Shown piece after piece: positions 42,070 through 49,749 of a stretch of 63,518 nucleotides of DNA (positions within the stretch are counted from its first letter, which is position 1; the number at the start of each line of letters is the position of its first letter). The position numbers were made by a program, and so were the translations under genes. Source of the DNA: Croceibacterium_B sp035470785 (GTDB taxonomy: Bacteria; Pseudomonadota; Alphaproteobacteria; Sphingomonadales; Sphingomonadaceae); the NCBI GenBank assembly GCA_035470785.1, contig DATIQN010000055.1:1-63518 (forward strand), in the 5' to 3' direction. The notes below the pieces were generated by a model that saw only the letters and a list, made by a program, of their open reading frames with translations, did no database searches and was not told the origin of the DNA.

Positions 42070-44036
42070 CCGCTAGGCTGGTCTTGCGCCTGCTTGTCCG
42101 GCTTTTTGCCCGGGTGCGCAGCCGCACGGGCTTGCTCGGCCTTCTGCTTCGCCGCCACGCGGTCCTGCTCGGCCTTCTGCTGCGCCGTTACGCGGGCCTG
42201 CTCGGCCACCTGACGCTCTTGCTTCTGCTGGGCCTGAACCGCCGCGCGGGCCTGGGCTTGTTGAGCCTGCGCCTGATGCTGCTGAGCGACCTTCTGCGTC
42301 TCTAGCTGGTGCTCGCGTGCCGCTTGCTGGCGCGCCTGCGCCTGTTGCTGCGCGTTGGCGCGTTGCGCTGCCGCCTGGGCCTGCTGCGCCTTCACACGCT
42401 CGGCCTGAGCCTGCTGAGCCTTCGCTCGCTGATCCTCGGCCTGACGTTGCTGCGCTTCCTTTTGCGCTTGCGCTTGCTGCTGCAGCGCCTTGGCGCGTTG
42501 CGTCCCGGCCTGGGCCTGCTGCACCTTCACCCGCTCGGCCTGCGCCTGCTGAGCCTTGGCCCGCTGAGCCTCGGCTTGGCGTTGCTGCGCTTCCTTTTGC
42601 GCCTGCGCTTGCTGCTGCAGCGCCTTGGCGTGTTGCGCCCCGGCCTGAGCCTGCTGCACCTTCACCCGCTCGGCCTGCGCCTGCTGAGCCTTGGCTCGTT
42701 GAGCCTCGGCCTGACGTTGCTGGGCGTCCTTTTGCGCGAGCGCTTGCTGCTGCCGATGCTGCGCCTCGGCCTGCTGCAACTGGGCCTGGCGCTGTTGGGC
42801 GGCACGCTGCGCCTCGGCTTGGCGCTGGGCATTCAACTGCGCCGTCTGGGCCTGCTGCTGCTGTTGGGCAGCGTGTTGGGCCTGGGCTTGCTGTTGTTGT
42901 GCAAGCGCGCCGGCGGCGACCCTTTGCTGTTGCTGCGCCGCCTGCTGTTGCAGCGCCTGGCGCTGGGCCGCCTGCTGTTGCATCGCCTGCCGTTGCGCCG
43001 CCTGCTGTTGCATCGCCTGCTGGCGTTGCGCTTGCTGCTGCTGGACGACCGGCTGCTCGGTGCGCCTGATCGCGGCGAGCTGCTGCAACTGCGCTTGCCG
43101 CTGCTGCGCGGTATAGAACTTCGGCGGCGGGGTCTTGAAATCGGTCTGCTGCCAGCCGGCGAAGTTACGCTCGGCGTCGCGCCGGACCAGCGCCTCGGCA
43201 GCCCAGTCGCGATGCAGGCGCTGCTCGTTCTGCGCATCCCAGCTCTGCCACGCTTGGCGCTGCTGCCGAGCCTGTTCCCATTGCCGCTGCTGGCGGGCAA
43301 CCTCGTCGCGACGCTGCTGCCACAGCGGCGCCGGGACGCCGACCCTCTGATCGCGGTGAGCGGCCTGGTACATCTGCCGTGCCCGGGCGAAATAGTCTTG
43401 CGCCGCCTGCCGCTGGCGCTCGGCCCGGCGGGCGTCGATAATGCGGCCCTCGCGGTCGTAGATCGCCACCAGGCGGTCGTCGCGATAACCGTAGCTGTAG
43501 TACGGATCGCTCACCAGGAACGGGCGCTCGCTGTCGGGCTCGTAGTAGTAATAGCGATAACCGCCGTCGACCGGCTCGGCATAGCGCATGTAGCGGTCGC
43601 CAGTTTCCCACGCCCACGGCTGCACGCCGTTATAGTCGAACGCGTAGTCCGGCGGCGCGTTGCCGAGCATGCCGCCGAGCGCGCTGGCCTTCGCCAGCCA
43701 TTGATAATCGTCCGGCGAGGAATCGTCGGTATAGTAGCCGTCACCCGAGGCGGCCGGGCCGTAGTCGTAGGCGGGCGCGTGACCATAGGAGCCGCGGTAC
43801 GAGGCCCGCATCGGCAGGGCCTGCGGCAACGGCTTCGCATCGGTGAGAAGAAAATTCGGGTCGACTTTGGCAAGGTCGTTCATCGACCAGCCTGAGGGCG
43901 CGGCGGCCTGCGAAGCGACCGGTGCAGCGGCCTGGTTCTGCTGCGTGCCGTTGGGGCCGCACGCCGCGAGCGCGGCGGCGAGAGCAGTCGTCGCGCTGAG
44001 CGCGAGGAAGCGTCGAAAGGTCGGTTTCATTGTCAT
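42066..44036 (-). CDS. Large Gln/Ala-rich lipoprotein with long helical repeat region
   Basis: 656 residues. The signal peptide has a lipobox (ALAAALAACGPN). Residues about 40-230 form a Tyr/Asp/Gly-rich domain (YRYYYYEPDSERPFLV, YSYGYRDDRLVAIYDREGR). From about 230 onward it is nearly all Gln, Ala, Arg, Lys and Glu, a very long predicted coiled coil with three 45-residue repeats. It probably spans the periplasm like a TolA- or Lpp-like rod; that is inference. The start could be ATG 44036 or ATG 44030. The Leu-rich open frame on the other strand (42309-43895) is a shadow of the CTG/CAG codons. Confidence 0.65.
   Translation of the reverse strand: MTMKPTFRRFLALSATTALAAALAACGPNGTQQNQAAAPVASQAAAPSGWSMNDLAKVDPNFLLTDAKPLPQALPMRASYRGSYGHAPAYDYGPAASGDGYYTDDSSPDDYQWLAKASALGGMLGNAPPDYAFDYNGVQPWAWETGDRYMRYAEPVDGGYRYYYYEPDSERPFLVSDPYYSYGYRDDRLVAIYDREGRIIDARRAERQRQAAQDYFARARQMYQAAHRDQRVGVPAPLWQQRRDEVARQQRQWEQARQQRQAWQSWDAQNEQRLHRDWAAEALVRRDAERNFAGWQQTDFKTPPPKFYTAQQRQAQLQQLAAIRRTEQPVVQQQQAQRQQAMQQQAAQRQAMQQQAAQRQALQQQAAQQQQRVAAGALAQQQQAQAQHAAQQQQQAQTAQLNAQRQAEAQRAAQQRQAQLQQAEAQHRQQQALAQKDAQQRQAEAQRAKAQQAQAERVKVQQAQAGAQHAKALQQQAQAQKEAQQRQAEAQRAKAQQAQAERVKVQQAQAGTQRAKALQQQAQAQKEAQQRQAEDQRAKAQQAQAERVKAQQAQAAAQRANAQQQAQARQQAAREHQLETQKVAQQHQAQAQQAQARAAVQAQQKQERQVAEQARVTAQQKAEQDRVAAKQKAEQARAAAHPGKKPDKQAQDQPSG
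42351..42755 (-). repeat. Three tandem 135-bp repeats inside the Gln/Ala-rich lipoprotein gene
   Basis: The word coding for AERVK recurs at 42391, 42526 and 42661, exactly 135 bases apart, and the 45-residue unit (AQKEAQQRQAEAQRAKAQQA, then QAERVKVQQAQAG) is copied with few changes. The exact array edges are approximate. The unit keeps the reading frame, so copy number can change without breaking the protein. Confidence 0.75.
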
Positions 44037-44223
44037 TCTCACTGTTGCGGGGTGCGACGCATGAAGTCGGACTTGCCGGGCAGTGTCTGCCCAACGAAGT
44101 GAACTCAGCGTGGGCACGTCATTCATCGAAGAGTCCGATTCAATGAACAACTCGGCAACGCGCGAGTGTTGCATCGGCTCCCAACCGGTGCATACTCTTT
44201 CGCAAAACCAAAGGGAGAATTCG

Positions 44224-45336
44224 ATGAGTCTGCGCTTGTTGGGGGCCGCGCTGGCCATTCCACTGTGCTTCGCCGCCGCCGCGGCCAGTGCCGCCGGCGA
44301 CCCGCCCAAGTCCGCTGCTGCCACCACCAGCGCACCCGACGAGCCCGGCCTCAGGACGCCCAAGGGCTGGAAGGCGCCACGCACCGAATGGGGCGATCCG
44401 AACCTCATGGGCCGCTGGCCCATCGACAACCTCAGCTCGACCCCCTCGCAGCGCCCGCCGAACCTCGGCAACAAGGCTTGGCTCACCGACGTGGAATACG
44501 CCGCCGCGACCAAGGCCGCCGAAGACCAGCTCAAGCTATACAATCTCGAGATCAAGGCCAACCGCATGGGCATGGGCCACTGGACCGAGCGCGGTAGGCC
44601 GATGCGACAGACCTCGCTGATCATGGAACCGGCCGATGGCCGCATCCCGCCGCCGACGCCGCTCGGCAAGGAGCTGTCCAAGAACACCAAGAGCAGCTGG
44701 ACCGAGAGCACCTTCGAATGGGTGACCGACTTCAGCCCGATGGACCGCTGCATCACCCGCGGCCTGCCCGGCTCGATGCTGCCCGGCGCCTACAACAGCG
44801 GCATCGAGGTCTGGCAATCGCCCGGCTACGCGGTGATCAGGACGGAGGAGATCCACGAGGCGCGGATCATCCCGATCGCCACCGGAAAGGGCCCGCCGCC
44901 CGCCCCCGTGAAGGGCTGGATGGGCTATTCGGTCGGCCACTGGGAGGGCGATACCCTGGTGATCGAAACGACCAACTTCGTTCCCGGCCAGCCGATCGGG
45001 GGCAACGGCGGCATCGGCGGGCGCCCGATCCCCAACAGCGACCAGATGAAAGTGGTCGAACGGCTGACCCCGACAGGGCCGGATCACATCCATTACGAAG
45101 CCTGGGTCAGCGACCCCGTAACGCTGACGGCGCCGTTCAAGTACGATTTCCCGTGGACCCGCAACAGCAACTACAAGCAGTATGAATACGCCTGCTTCGA
45201 AGGCAACGAGCAGACGCGCGGATACATCGAGGGAACCAGCCCGTTCGAGGCGGCCAAGCGCGAAGCGCGTGAGAAGGCGCGCGAGGCCGGAACCCTGGCT
45301 GCGACCGATCGCAATACGAGCTCAAGCAACAAGTAA
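44224..45336 (+). CDS. Exported protein of unknown function
   Basis: 370 residues with a signal peptide (LLGAALAIPLCFAAAAASAA). The mature part has TPKGWKAPRTEWGDPNLMGR, FSPMDRCITRGLPGSMLPG, and MGYSVGHWEGDTLVIETTNF. This type of exported protein is common in sphingomonads and Acidobacteria, often beside catabolic genes, but I know no function. The pattern suggests a beta-rich periplasmic domain. AAGGGAGAA precedes the ATG. The DoxX-like gene follows 37 bases later on the same strand. Confidence 0.7.
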   Translation: MSLRLLGAALAIPLCFAAAAASAAGDPPKSAAATTSAPDEPGLRTPKGWKAPRTEWGDPNLMGRWPIDNLSSTPSQRPPNLGNKAWLTDVEYAAATKAAEDQLKLYNLEIKANRMGMGHWTERGRPMRQTSLIMEPADGRIPPPTPLGKELSKNTKSSWTESTFEWVTDFSPMDRCITRGLPGSMLPGAYNSGIEVWQSPGYAVIRTEEIHEARIIPIATGKGPPPAPVKGWMGYSVGHWEGDTLVIETTNFVPGQPIGGNGGIGGRPIPNSDQMKVVERLTPTGPDHIHYEAWVSDPVTLTAPFKYDFPWTRNSNYKQYEYACFEGNEQTRGYIEGTSPFEAAKREAREKAREAGTLAATDRNTSSSNK

Positions 45337-45373
45337 CGGCCCGGACCGCCGGTCCGCTGCGGAGGGGCAGCCG

Positions 45374-45808
45374 ATGTTTCGCTGGGTATACCATGTGTCG
45401 CGCGTCGCGTTCGGCGCGTGGTTCCTCTACTCCGGCCTCGCGCACTTCCTGCTGCCGGGCTGGCAGCCGATGGGCACGCACCAGCCGGCGATCGCCTTCA
45501 CCCAGGCGCTGATCGACAGTGGACTGTTCACCTGGATCAAGGTGCTCGAAGTGGTCCTTGGCATGACGATGCTGGCCAACCGGCTGATGCCGCTGACGAT
45601 TGTCGCGTTGGTGCCGCTCAACGTGGTCATTTGTTACTGGAACTTCGTGCTCGACCCCGCCCCGGTCGATTACGTCTTCGGCCTGCTGACGATCGTCTTC
45701 CACGCCGTGCTCGCGTGGGCTTGGCGCGGCTATTTCTGGCCGTTGTTCTCATGGCGCGGGCGGCCCGACTACTCGCTTGACGCCAAACTTCCGGAGACTT
45801 TCGCATGA
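45374..45808 (+). CDS. DoxX-like four-helix membrane protein
   Basis: 144 residues with four membrane helices (FGAWFLYSGLAHFLL; WIKVLEVVLGMTMLANRLMP; IVALVPLNVVICYWNFVL; VFGLLTIVFHAVLAWAW). It matches the DoxX/DoxD pattern of small membrane proteins, some of which are quinone-reducing subunits. GGAGGGG precedes the ATG. The stop overlaps the start of the next gene (ATGA), an exported DUF8021-like protein, so the two may act together at the membrane. Confidence 0.68.
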   Translation: MFRWVYHVSRVAFGAWFLYSGLAHFLLPGWQPMGTHQPAIAFTQALIDSGLFTWIKVLEVVLGMTMLANRLMPLTIVALVPLNVVICYWNFVLDPAPVDYVFGLLTIVFHAVLAWAWRGYFWPLFSWRGRPDYSLDAKLPETFA

Positions 45809-46776
45809 GCTTCAAGACCACGCTGCTGGCCGGCGTCGCGCTGGCCTTCGCCGCGCCGACCGCCGCGCAAGACAAGCCCGGCCCGTGCGACCGGCAGTGC
45901 CTGATCGACTTGTCGGATCATTATGTCGCCGCGCTTGTCGCGCACAACCCCAAGGCGGTGCCGCTGGCGGCGAACCTCGTCACGGCGGAGAACCTCAAGG
46001 TCATCAAGCCCGGCGAAGGGCTGTGGCAGTCGCTCGCCGCCGGGCCCGACAAGTTCGCGATCCACGTCGCCGATCCCGTTTCCGAGGAAGTCGGCATCAT
46101 GGCGGTGGCCAAGGGCGCCGATGCCAAGCCGGTGATGTTCGGCGTTCGCCTCAAGGTCGCCGGCGGCAAGATCATCGAGGCCGAGCACCTGGTTGGCAAC
46201 ACGCCCGCGCCTACGGCGATGGCCAACCTGCAGGCACCGCGCCCGGCGCTGCTGCGCGAAGTGCCTTACGAATACGCGGATTCGCGCGGGCGTCTGATCT
46301 GGCTCGGCAAGAGCTACTACGATGCGCTCGACGACAACAATTCGCAGGAATCCGCCTTCGCCGACGATTGCGAGCGGCACGAGAACGGCTTCCAGACCGC
46401 GCGCAACCCGATGGCCCGGCCGGGCACCGGCAACGTCAACGATCCGAGCTTCGCCTACCTCGGCGGGCTCGGCTGCGCGGCGCAGATGGACACCAACATG
46501 TGGGAGTACATCAGCTCGATCAACAACCGCCGGGTCGAGATCGCCGACCCCGTGACAGGTCTCGTGTGGGGCATGAGCCACTTCCAGCACGATTTCACCA
46601 AGAAGGACTTCAAGCTGATCGGCGTGCCCGGCACGCCCATCCGACACATGGAGTACAAGCCGTTCGACATGCCGGCGATCCACATCTTCAAGGTGTGGGG
46701 CGGCAAGATCCACGAGATCGAGGCGGTCGGCTGGACCGCGCCGTATCAGATCCCGGATGTGTTTGGGGCGAAGTAG
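45805..46776 (+). CDS. DUF8021-like protein (exported member)
   Basis: 323 residues with a signal peptide ending AAPTAAQD. The mature protein begins GPCDRQCLIDLSDHYVAAL, so it may carry an N-terminal disulfide (CDRQC), and has the family word DDCERHENGFQTARNP. The last part is MGVKP-like FDMPAIHIFKVWGGKIHEIE. It shares KSYYDALDDN with the paralogue at 51956 (GKSYYDALDDN). Function unknown; the resemblance to NTF2-type folds at the N-terminus is weak. Overlaps the DoxX-like stop by four bases and is followed by a strong terminator. Confidence 0.72.
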   Translation: MSFKTTLLAGVALAFAAPTAAQDKPGPCDRQCLIDLSDHYVAALVAHNPKAVPLAANLVTAENLKVIKPGEGLWQSLAAGPDKFAIHVADPVSEEVGIMAVAKGADAKPVMFGVRLKVAGGKIIEAEHLVGNTPAPTAMANLQAPRPALLREVPYEYADSRGRLIWLGKSYYDALDDNNSQESAFADDCERHENGFQTARNPMARPGTGNVNDPSFAYLGGLGCAAQMDTNMWEYISSINNRRVEIADPVTGLVWGMSHFQHDFTKKDFKLIGVPGTPIRHMEYKPFDMPAIHIFKVWGGKIHEIEAVGWTAPYQIPDVFGAK

Positions 46777-46782
46777 GAAAGC

Positions 46783-46806
46783 CCCCGCCGGATCGCTCCG
46801 GCGGGG
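46783..46806. terminator. Bidirectional intrinsic terminator
   Basis: Perfect nine-base stem (CCCCGCCGG with CCGGCGGGG) and a six-base loop, directly after the DUF8021-like gene and before the end of the convergent DUF1097 gene. The plus-strand side ends ATACGTTTC; the minus-strand side reads CTTTCCTACTT. Serves both convergent genes. Confidence 0.8.
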
Positions 46807-46818
46807 ATACGTTTCAAA

Positions 46819-47361
46819 TCAGGCGTGGCCAGGGTCGGCGGTCTTTTCCGCTGAGGGCTCGCCCTTCTTGGTCAGCATGTCGGTGACGATCTCGGACACG
46901 AAGCCGAAGGCAACGCCGATCAGGATCGAAATCGCGACCGGCACGATCGCCGCCGTGGGCGCCATGCTGCCATCCTCGCCCTTGAGCAGGATGACTCCGG
47001 CGATGCAGGCAAAGCCGAAAAAGCCGATCGGGATGATGTTGAGGTAGGGCAGCTTCGAGGTCAGCACGATCAGCGCTGCGCCGAGGCCGACCGCCACCGG
47101 CGCGGCAAGCGCACCGAGCCCCGACAGCACGCCGCCGGCAAGGATGATCGCGACCATTCCGACGACCGCGCCCCAGATCATGCAGGCAGCCGCGGTAATC
47201 GAACCAGTGGCCTTGCCGCCGGCCTGGAAGTGCGTTCCCCACGAGATGAATGAAATCCACACCTGAAGCCCGGCAAGTGCCAACATGGGCAGCGCGAACA
47301 GCCAGGTATCGAGGACGGCGAGCACGCCGACCGACAGCGCAAGTGCAATGAGTGCAGGCAT
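46819..47361 (-). CDS. DUF1097-like membrane protein
   Basis: 180 residues with about five or six membrane helices and a short charged C-terminal tail (KKGEPSAEKTADPGHA). Words typical of the family: FISWGTHFQAGGK and CMIWGAVVGMVAI. The family is found in many proteobacteria without a known role. GGGAGGTC precedes the ATG. It has the divergent exported NTF2-like gene 155 bases upstream. Confidence 0.7.
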   Translation of the reverse strand: MPALIALALSVGVLAVLDTWLFALPMLALAGLQVWISFISWGTHFQAGGKATGSITAAACMIWGAVVGMVAIILAGGVLSGLGALAAPVAVGLGAALIVLTSKLPYLNIIPIGFFGFACIAGVILLKGEDGSMAPTAAIVPVAISILIGVAFGFVSEIVTDMLTKKGEPSAEKTADPGHA

Positions 47362-47516
47362 TTCCGAAGACCTCCCAAGCGATGAGTTATCGTTGTCGGC
47401 CGCGGCTCTCCCCCGGGCCCGCGGGGAGACTACGCCGCCCGCGGGCGCTCGGCAATGCGCTTGCGTTTGTCCTCCACGGTGCGATGATCGGACAAACGCA
47501 ACGCGGGGAGAGAACG

Positions 47517-48071
47517 ATGATTGCACGATGGACGGCGGCACTCGCAGCAGCGGCTCTGGCGAGCTGCGCCCAGAACGCGCCAAAGGCTCCCGATGCGACC
47601 ACGCAGGGGCTGCTCGACCGGGTGGCGATCCAGGACCTTGTCGGCCGCTACTATTCGAATTTCGGCAAGAGCGACAACCACGCCTTCGAGGACTATTTCA
47701 CCGACGACGCCGTGCTCGACGTCAACGGCAAGGTCGCGCACGGCAAGGCCGAGGTGCCGGGAATCTACGCCAGCCTGGCGGGCGACGCCAATCCTGCGTC
47801 GTTGGGCGTGTTCCACATGATCCTGAGCAACCCGGTGATCGACGTCAACGGCGACAACGCGACCGCGACGTTCTTGTGGACCGGCGTCCTCAACGACCAC
47901 ATCGACGGCCCGCCCCGCTTCTGGGAGCAGGGCCGCGAGTACGACCGGCTGGTGAAGAAGGACGGCAAGTGGCTGATCAAGCATCGCGTCGTCATCGCCG
48001 ACAGCGGCCTGCCCAAGTCGATGAAGGATACCTACAAGCCGCGGATGGATTACGACATCACGAAGGACTGA
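47517..48071 (+). CDS. NTF2/SnoaL-like lipoprotein
   Basis: 184 residues. The signal peptide ends in a lipobox (LAAAALASCAQN), so the NTF2-like domain would be anchored to a membrane facing the periplasm, unusual for this fold. Domain words: VAIQDLVGRYYSNFGKSD, FEDYFTDDAVLDVNG, GIYASLAGD and the closing EYDRLVKKDGKWLIKHRVV. GGGGAGAG precedes the ATG. Stop is two bases from the end of the convergent DUF3237 gene. Reaction unknown. Confidence 0.75.
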   Translation: MIARWTAALAAAALASCAQNAPKAPDATTQGLLDRVAIQDLVGRYYSNFGKSDNHAFEDYFTDDAVLDVNGKVAHGKAEVPGIYASLAGDANPASLGVFHMILSNPVIDVNGDNATATFLWTGVLNDHIDGPPRFWEQGREYDRLVKKDGKWLIKHRVVIADSGLPKSMKDTYKPRMDYDITKD

Positions 48072-48073
48072 CG

Positions 48074-48601
48074 TCAGACCAGCGCGTAGTACTTCAGCAG
48101 GTTGCCGTCGCTGCGCCGCTCGCCGACGCCGATGAAGACGTGCTTGGTCAGCCAGTCGTGCTTGCCGACCGCGCATTCGAAGGTCGGGTTGCCGCGCAGG
48201 TAATACTCGTCGTGCGGCACCGGTGCGCCGTTGTTGAACGCCCAGTCGCGCAGGCGGGCCATCGTGTCGGGCTGGCGGCCCCACAGGAAGCCCTTGTTGT
48301 TGAGCAGGATCACCGTGCCATCCTCCTCCTCGAGCAGGTAGCGCGCGTCGAAAACGGCGACGTCGTCGGGGCGGAAATAGGCGTAGTCGCCGCCCGAGCC
48401 GGGGATCGCCCTGCCCTTCAACCGCGGTCCCTCGAACGTGCCGCCTTTGACCAGCACCGCGCTGCGCATCCCGCCAAAGGGGTGCGGCGCGATCGTGTAG
48501 AGCTCGGGAAAGGTCAGGCGCACTTCCATCGCGAACTCGAGCCGCGGGTTGTCGAGCTCCGAGAACGGCGCGGTGAACGGGGTGGTGTCGTTGAAGTCCA
48601 T
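48074..48601 (-). CDS. DUF3237 family protein
   Basis: 175 residues, all-beta in pattern, with the family features LEFAMEVRLTFPELYTIAPH, FEGPRLKGRAIPGSGGDYAY and RYLLEEEDGTVILLNNKGF. DUF3237 genes often sit beside SDR and SnoaL-like genes in aromatic-degrading sphingomonads, but their function is not known; a lipocalin-like binding barrel is one idea. The ATG overlaps the SDR stop by one base (TGATG). Last gene of the operator-D operon (GMC, NTF2-like, SDR, DUF3237). Confidence 0.78.
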   Translation of the reverse strand: MDFNDTTPFTAPFSELDNPRLEFAMEVRLTFPELYTIAPHPFGGMRSAVLVKGGTFEGPRLKGRAIPGSGGDYAYFRPDDVAVFDARYLLEEEDGTVILLNNKGFLWGRQPDTMARLRDWAFNNGAPVPHDEYYLRGNPTFECAVGKHDWLTKHVFIGVGERRSDGNLLKYYALV

Positions 48602-49350
48602 CAGCGCAGCTCTATCAGGCCGCCGTCGACGAACAAGTTCGCGCCGGTGATGAAGCTGGCGTCGTCGCTGGCGAGGAAGAGGACCGCCTTGGCGACGTCC
48701 TCGCTCCTGCCCATTCGGTGCATCGGGATGTTGGCGATCATCATTTCCTTGAGCCTCTCGACGTCCTCGTCGGTCATGCCGGGGTTGCGGTGGAGCAGCG
48801 GGGTGTCGATCGGCCCGGGGCTGACGACGTTGAGGCGAATGCCCTCGCCGACCAGTTCCTTGGCAAAGACCTTCATCGCCATGTACAGGCCCGCCTTGGC
48901 CGCGGCATAGGCTCCGTTCCCCTCGAGCGCGCCGTGCGCACCGATCGAGCCGGTGACGACGATTGAGCCGCCCTTGCCCGTGATCCGCAAGCACTTCTGC
49001 AAGGCGAACACACAACCGCGCAGGTTAATCGAATGGACGTGGTCCCAGGCCTCTTCGGTGATCCCGCGAAGGGGCGCGAACCCGCCGACGCCGGCGTTGA
49101 TATAGAGCACGTCGATGCGACCATCGGCGGCCTCGATCTTCGCCACCACGTCCTCGGTCGAAGCCGGATCGGCGATGTCGGACCGGTAGCCGGTGCTGCC
49201 GGGAATAGCCGCGGCGGCCGCATCGATGGTCGCCTGGTCGCGCCCGGTGAAATGGACCTTGCCGCCCTCCGCGCCGAAGGCCTTGGCGGCCTCCAGTCCC
49301 ATCCCGCTGTTGCCGCCGAGCACGAGCACGACCTTGTCCTTGAAACGCAT
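48601..49350 (-). CDS. Short-chain dehydrogenase/reductase
   Basis: 249-residue classical SDR. The cofactor loop is VLVLGGNSGMGLEAAKAFG (the usual Thr before the glycines is Leu), with YINAGVGG and the active site SIGAHGALEGNGAYAAAKAG. AGGGGGTG precedes the ATG at 49350. It should oxidise or reduce a hydroxy/keto group. It is the third gene of the GMC operon, nine bases after the NTF2-like gene and coupled to DUF3237. Confidence 0.84.
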   Translation of the reverse strand: MRFKDKVVLVLGGNSGMGLEAAKAFGAEGGKVHFTGRDQATIDAAAAAIPGSTGYRSDIADPASTEDVVAKIEAADGRIDVLYINAGVGGFAPLRGITEEAWDHVHSINLRGCVFALQKCLRITGKGGSIVVTGSIGAHGALEGNGAYAAAKAGLYMAMKVFAKELVGEGIRLNVVSPGPIDTPLLHRNPGMTDEDVERLKEMMIANIPMHRMGRSEDVAKAVLFLASDDASFITGANLFVDGGLIELR

Positions 49351-49359
49351 GATCACCCC

Positions 49360-49749
49360 CTAGAACGGCCCCAGCGGGTTCGGCCCGCCGGGAACCACGT
49401 CCTGCATCACGTCCCAGTGCTCGGCAATCAGGCCGTTCTCGAGCCGGAAGATATCGATCACCGCCCAGCCGTTGTCTCCCGGCCAGCGGCGCACGTGGTA
49501 GTGCACGGTGACGTGGTCGCCGTCGACGAACGCGCGCTTCACGTCGTGCACGGCCTCGGGCGTCTGCGCCCTGATCATGTCGAGGAACTTCTTGAGCCCA
49601 TCGCGCCCGGGCTCGGCCATCTGGTTGTGCTGGATGTAGTCCGGCGAAATGAAGCGGTCGACCGCGCCCGAGTCCATCGGGTTCAGCATCTGCTCGAACA
49701 TGGCGAGCACGAGCGCCAGGTTCGCCTCTTCCTCGGGAGTGCGGCTCAT
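49360..49749 (-). CDS. NTF2/SnoaL-like protein coupled to the GMC oxidoreductase
   Basis: 129 residues: EEEANLALVLAMFEQMLNP, AVDRFISPDYIQHNQMAEPG and the closing WAVIDIFRLENGLIAEHWDV. The QHN and EHWD words put it with SnoaL-type proteins such as the exported one at 24615. Its ATG overlaps the GMC stop (ATGA). The strict coupling to an alcohol-oxidising flavoenzyme suggests it acts on the product, for example by a retro-aldol or dehydration step; this is inference. Confidence 0.78.
   Translation of the reverse strand: MSRTPEEEANLALVLAMFEQMLNPMDSGAVDRFISPDYIQHNQMAEPGRDGLKKFLDMIRAQTPEAVHDVKRAFVDGDHVTVHYHVRRWPGDNGWAVIDIFRLENGLIAEHWDVMQDVVPGGPNPLGPF

Noticed and set aside
42351..42755. Regular repeats that might suggest a CRISPR array
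   Set aside because: The period is 135 bases with no unique spacers, and the unit is coding in frame; no cas genes are present.
42309..43895. 528-codon Leu-rich frame on the plus strand, looking like a membrane protein
   Set aside because: It is the antisense of CAG/CTG-type Gln/Ala codons of the lipoprotein gene, with no ribosome site and no natural loop pattern.
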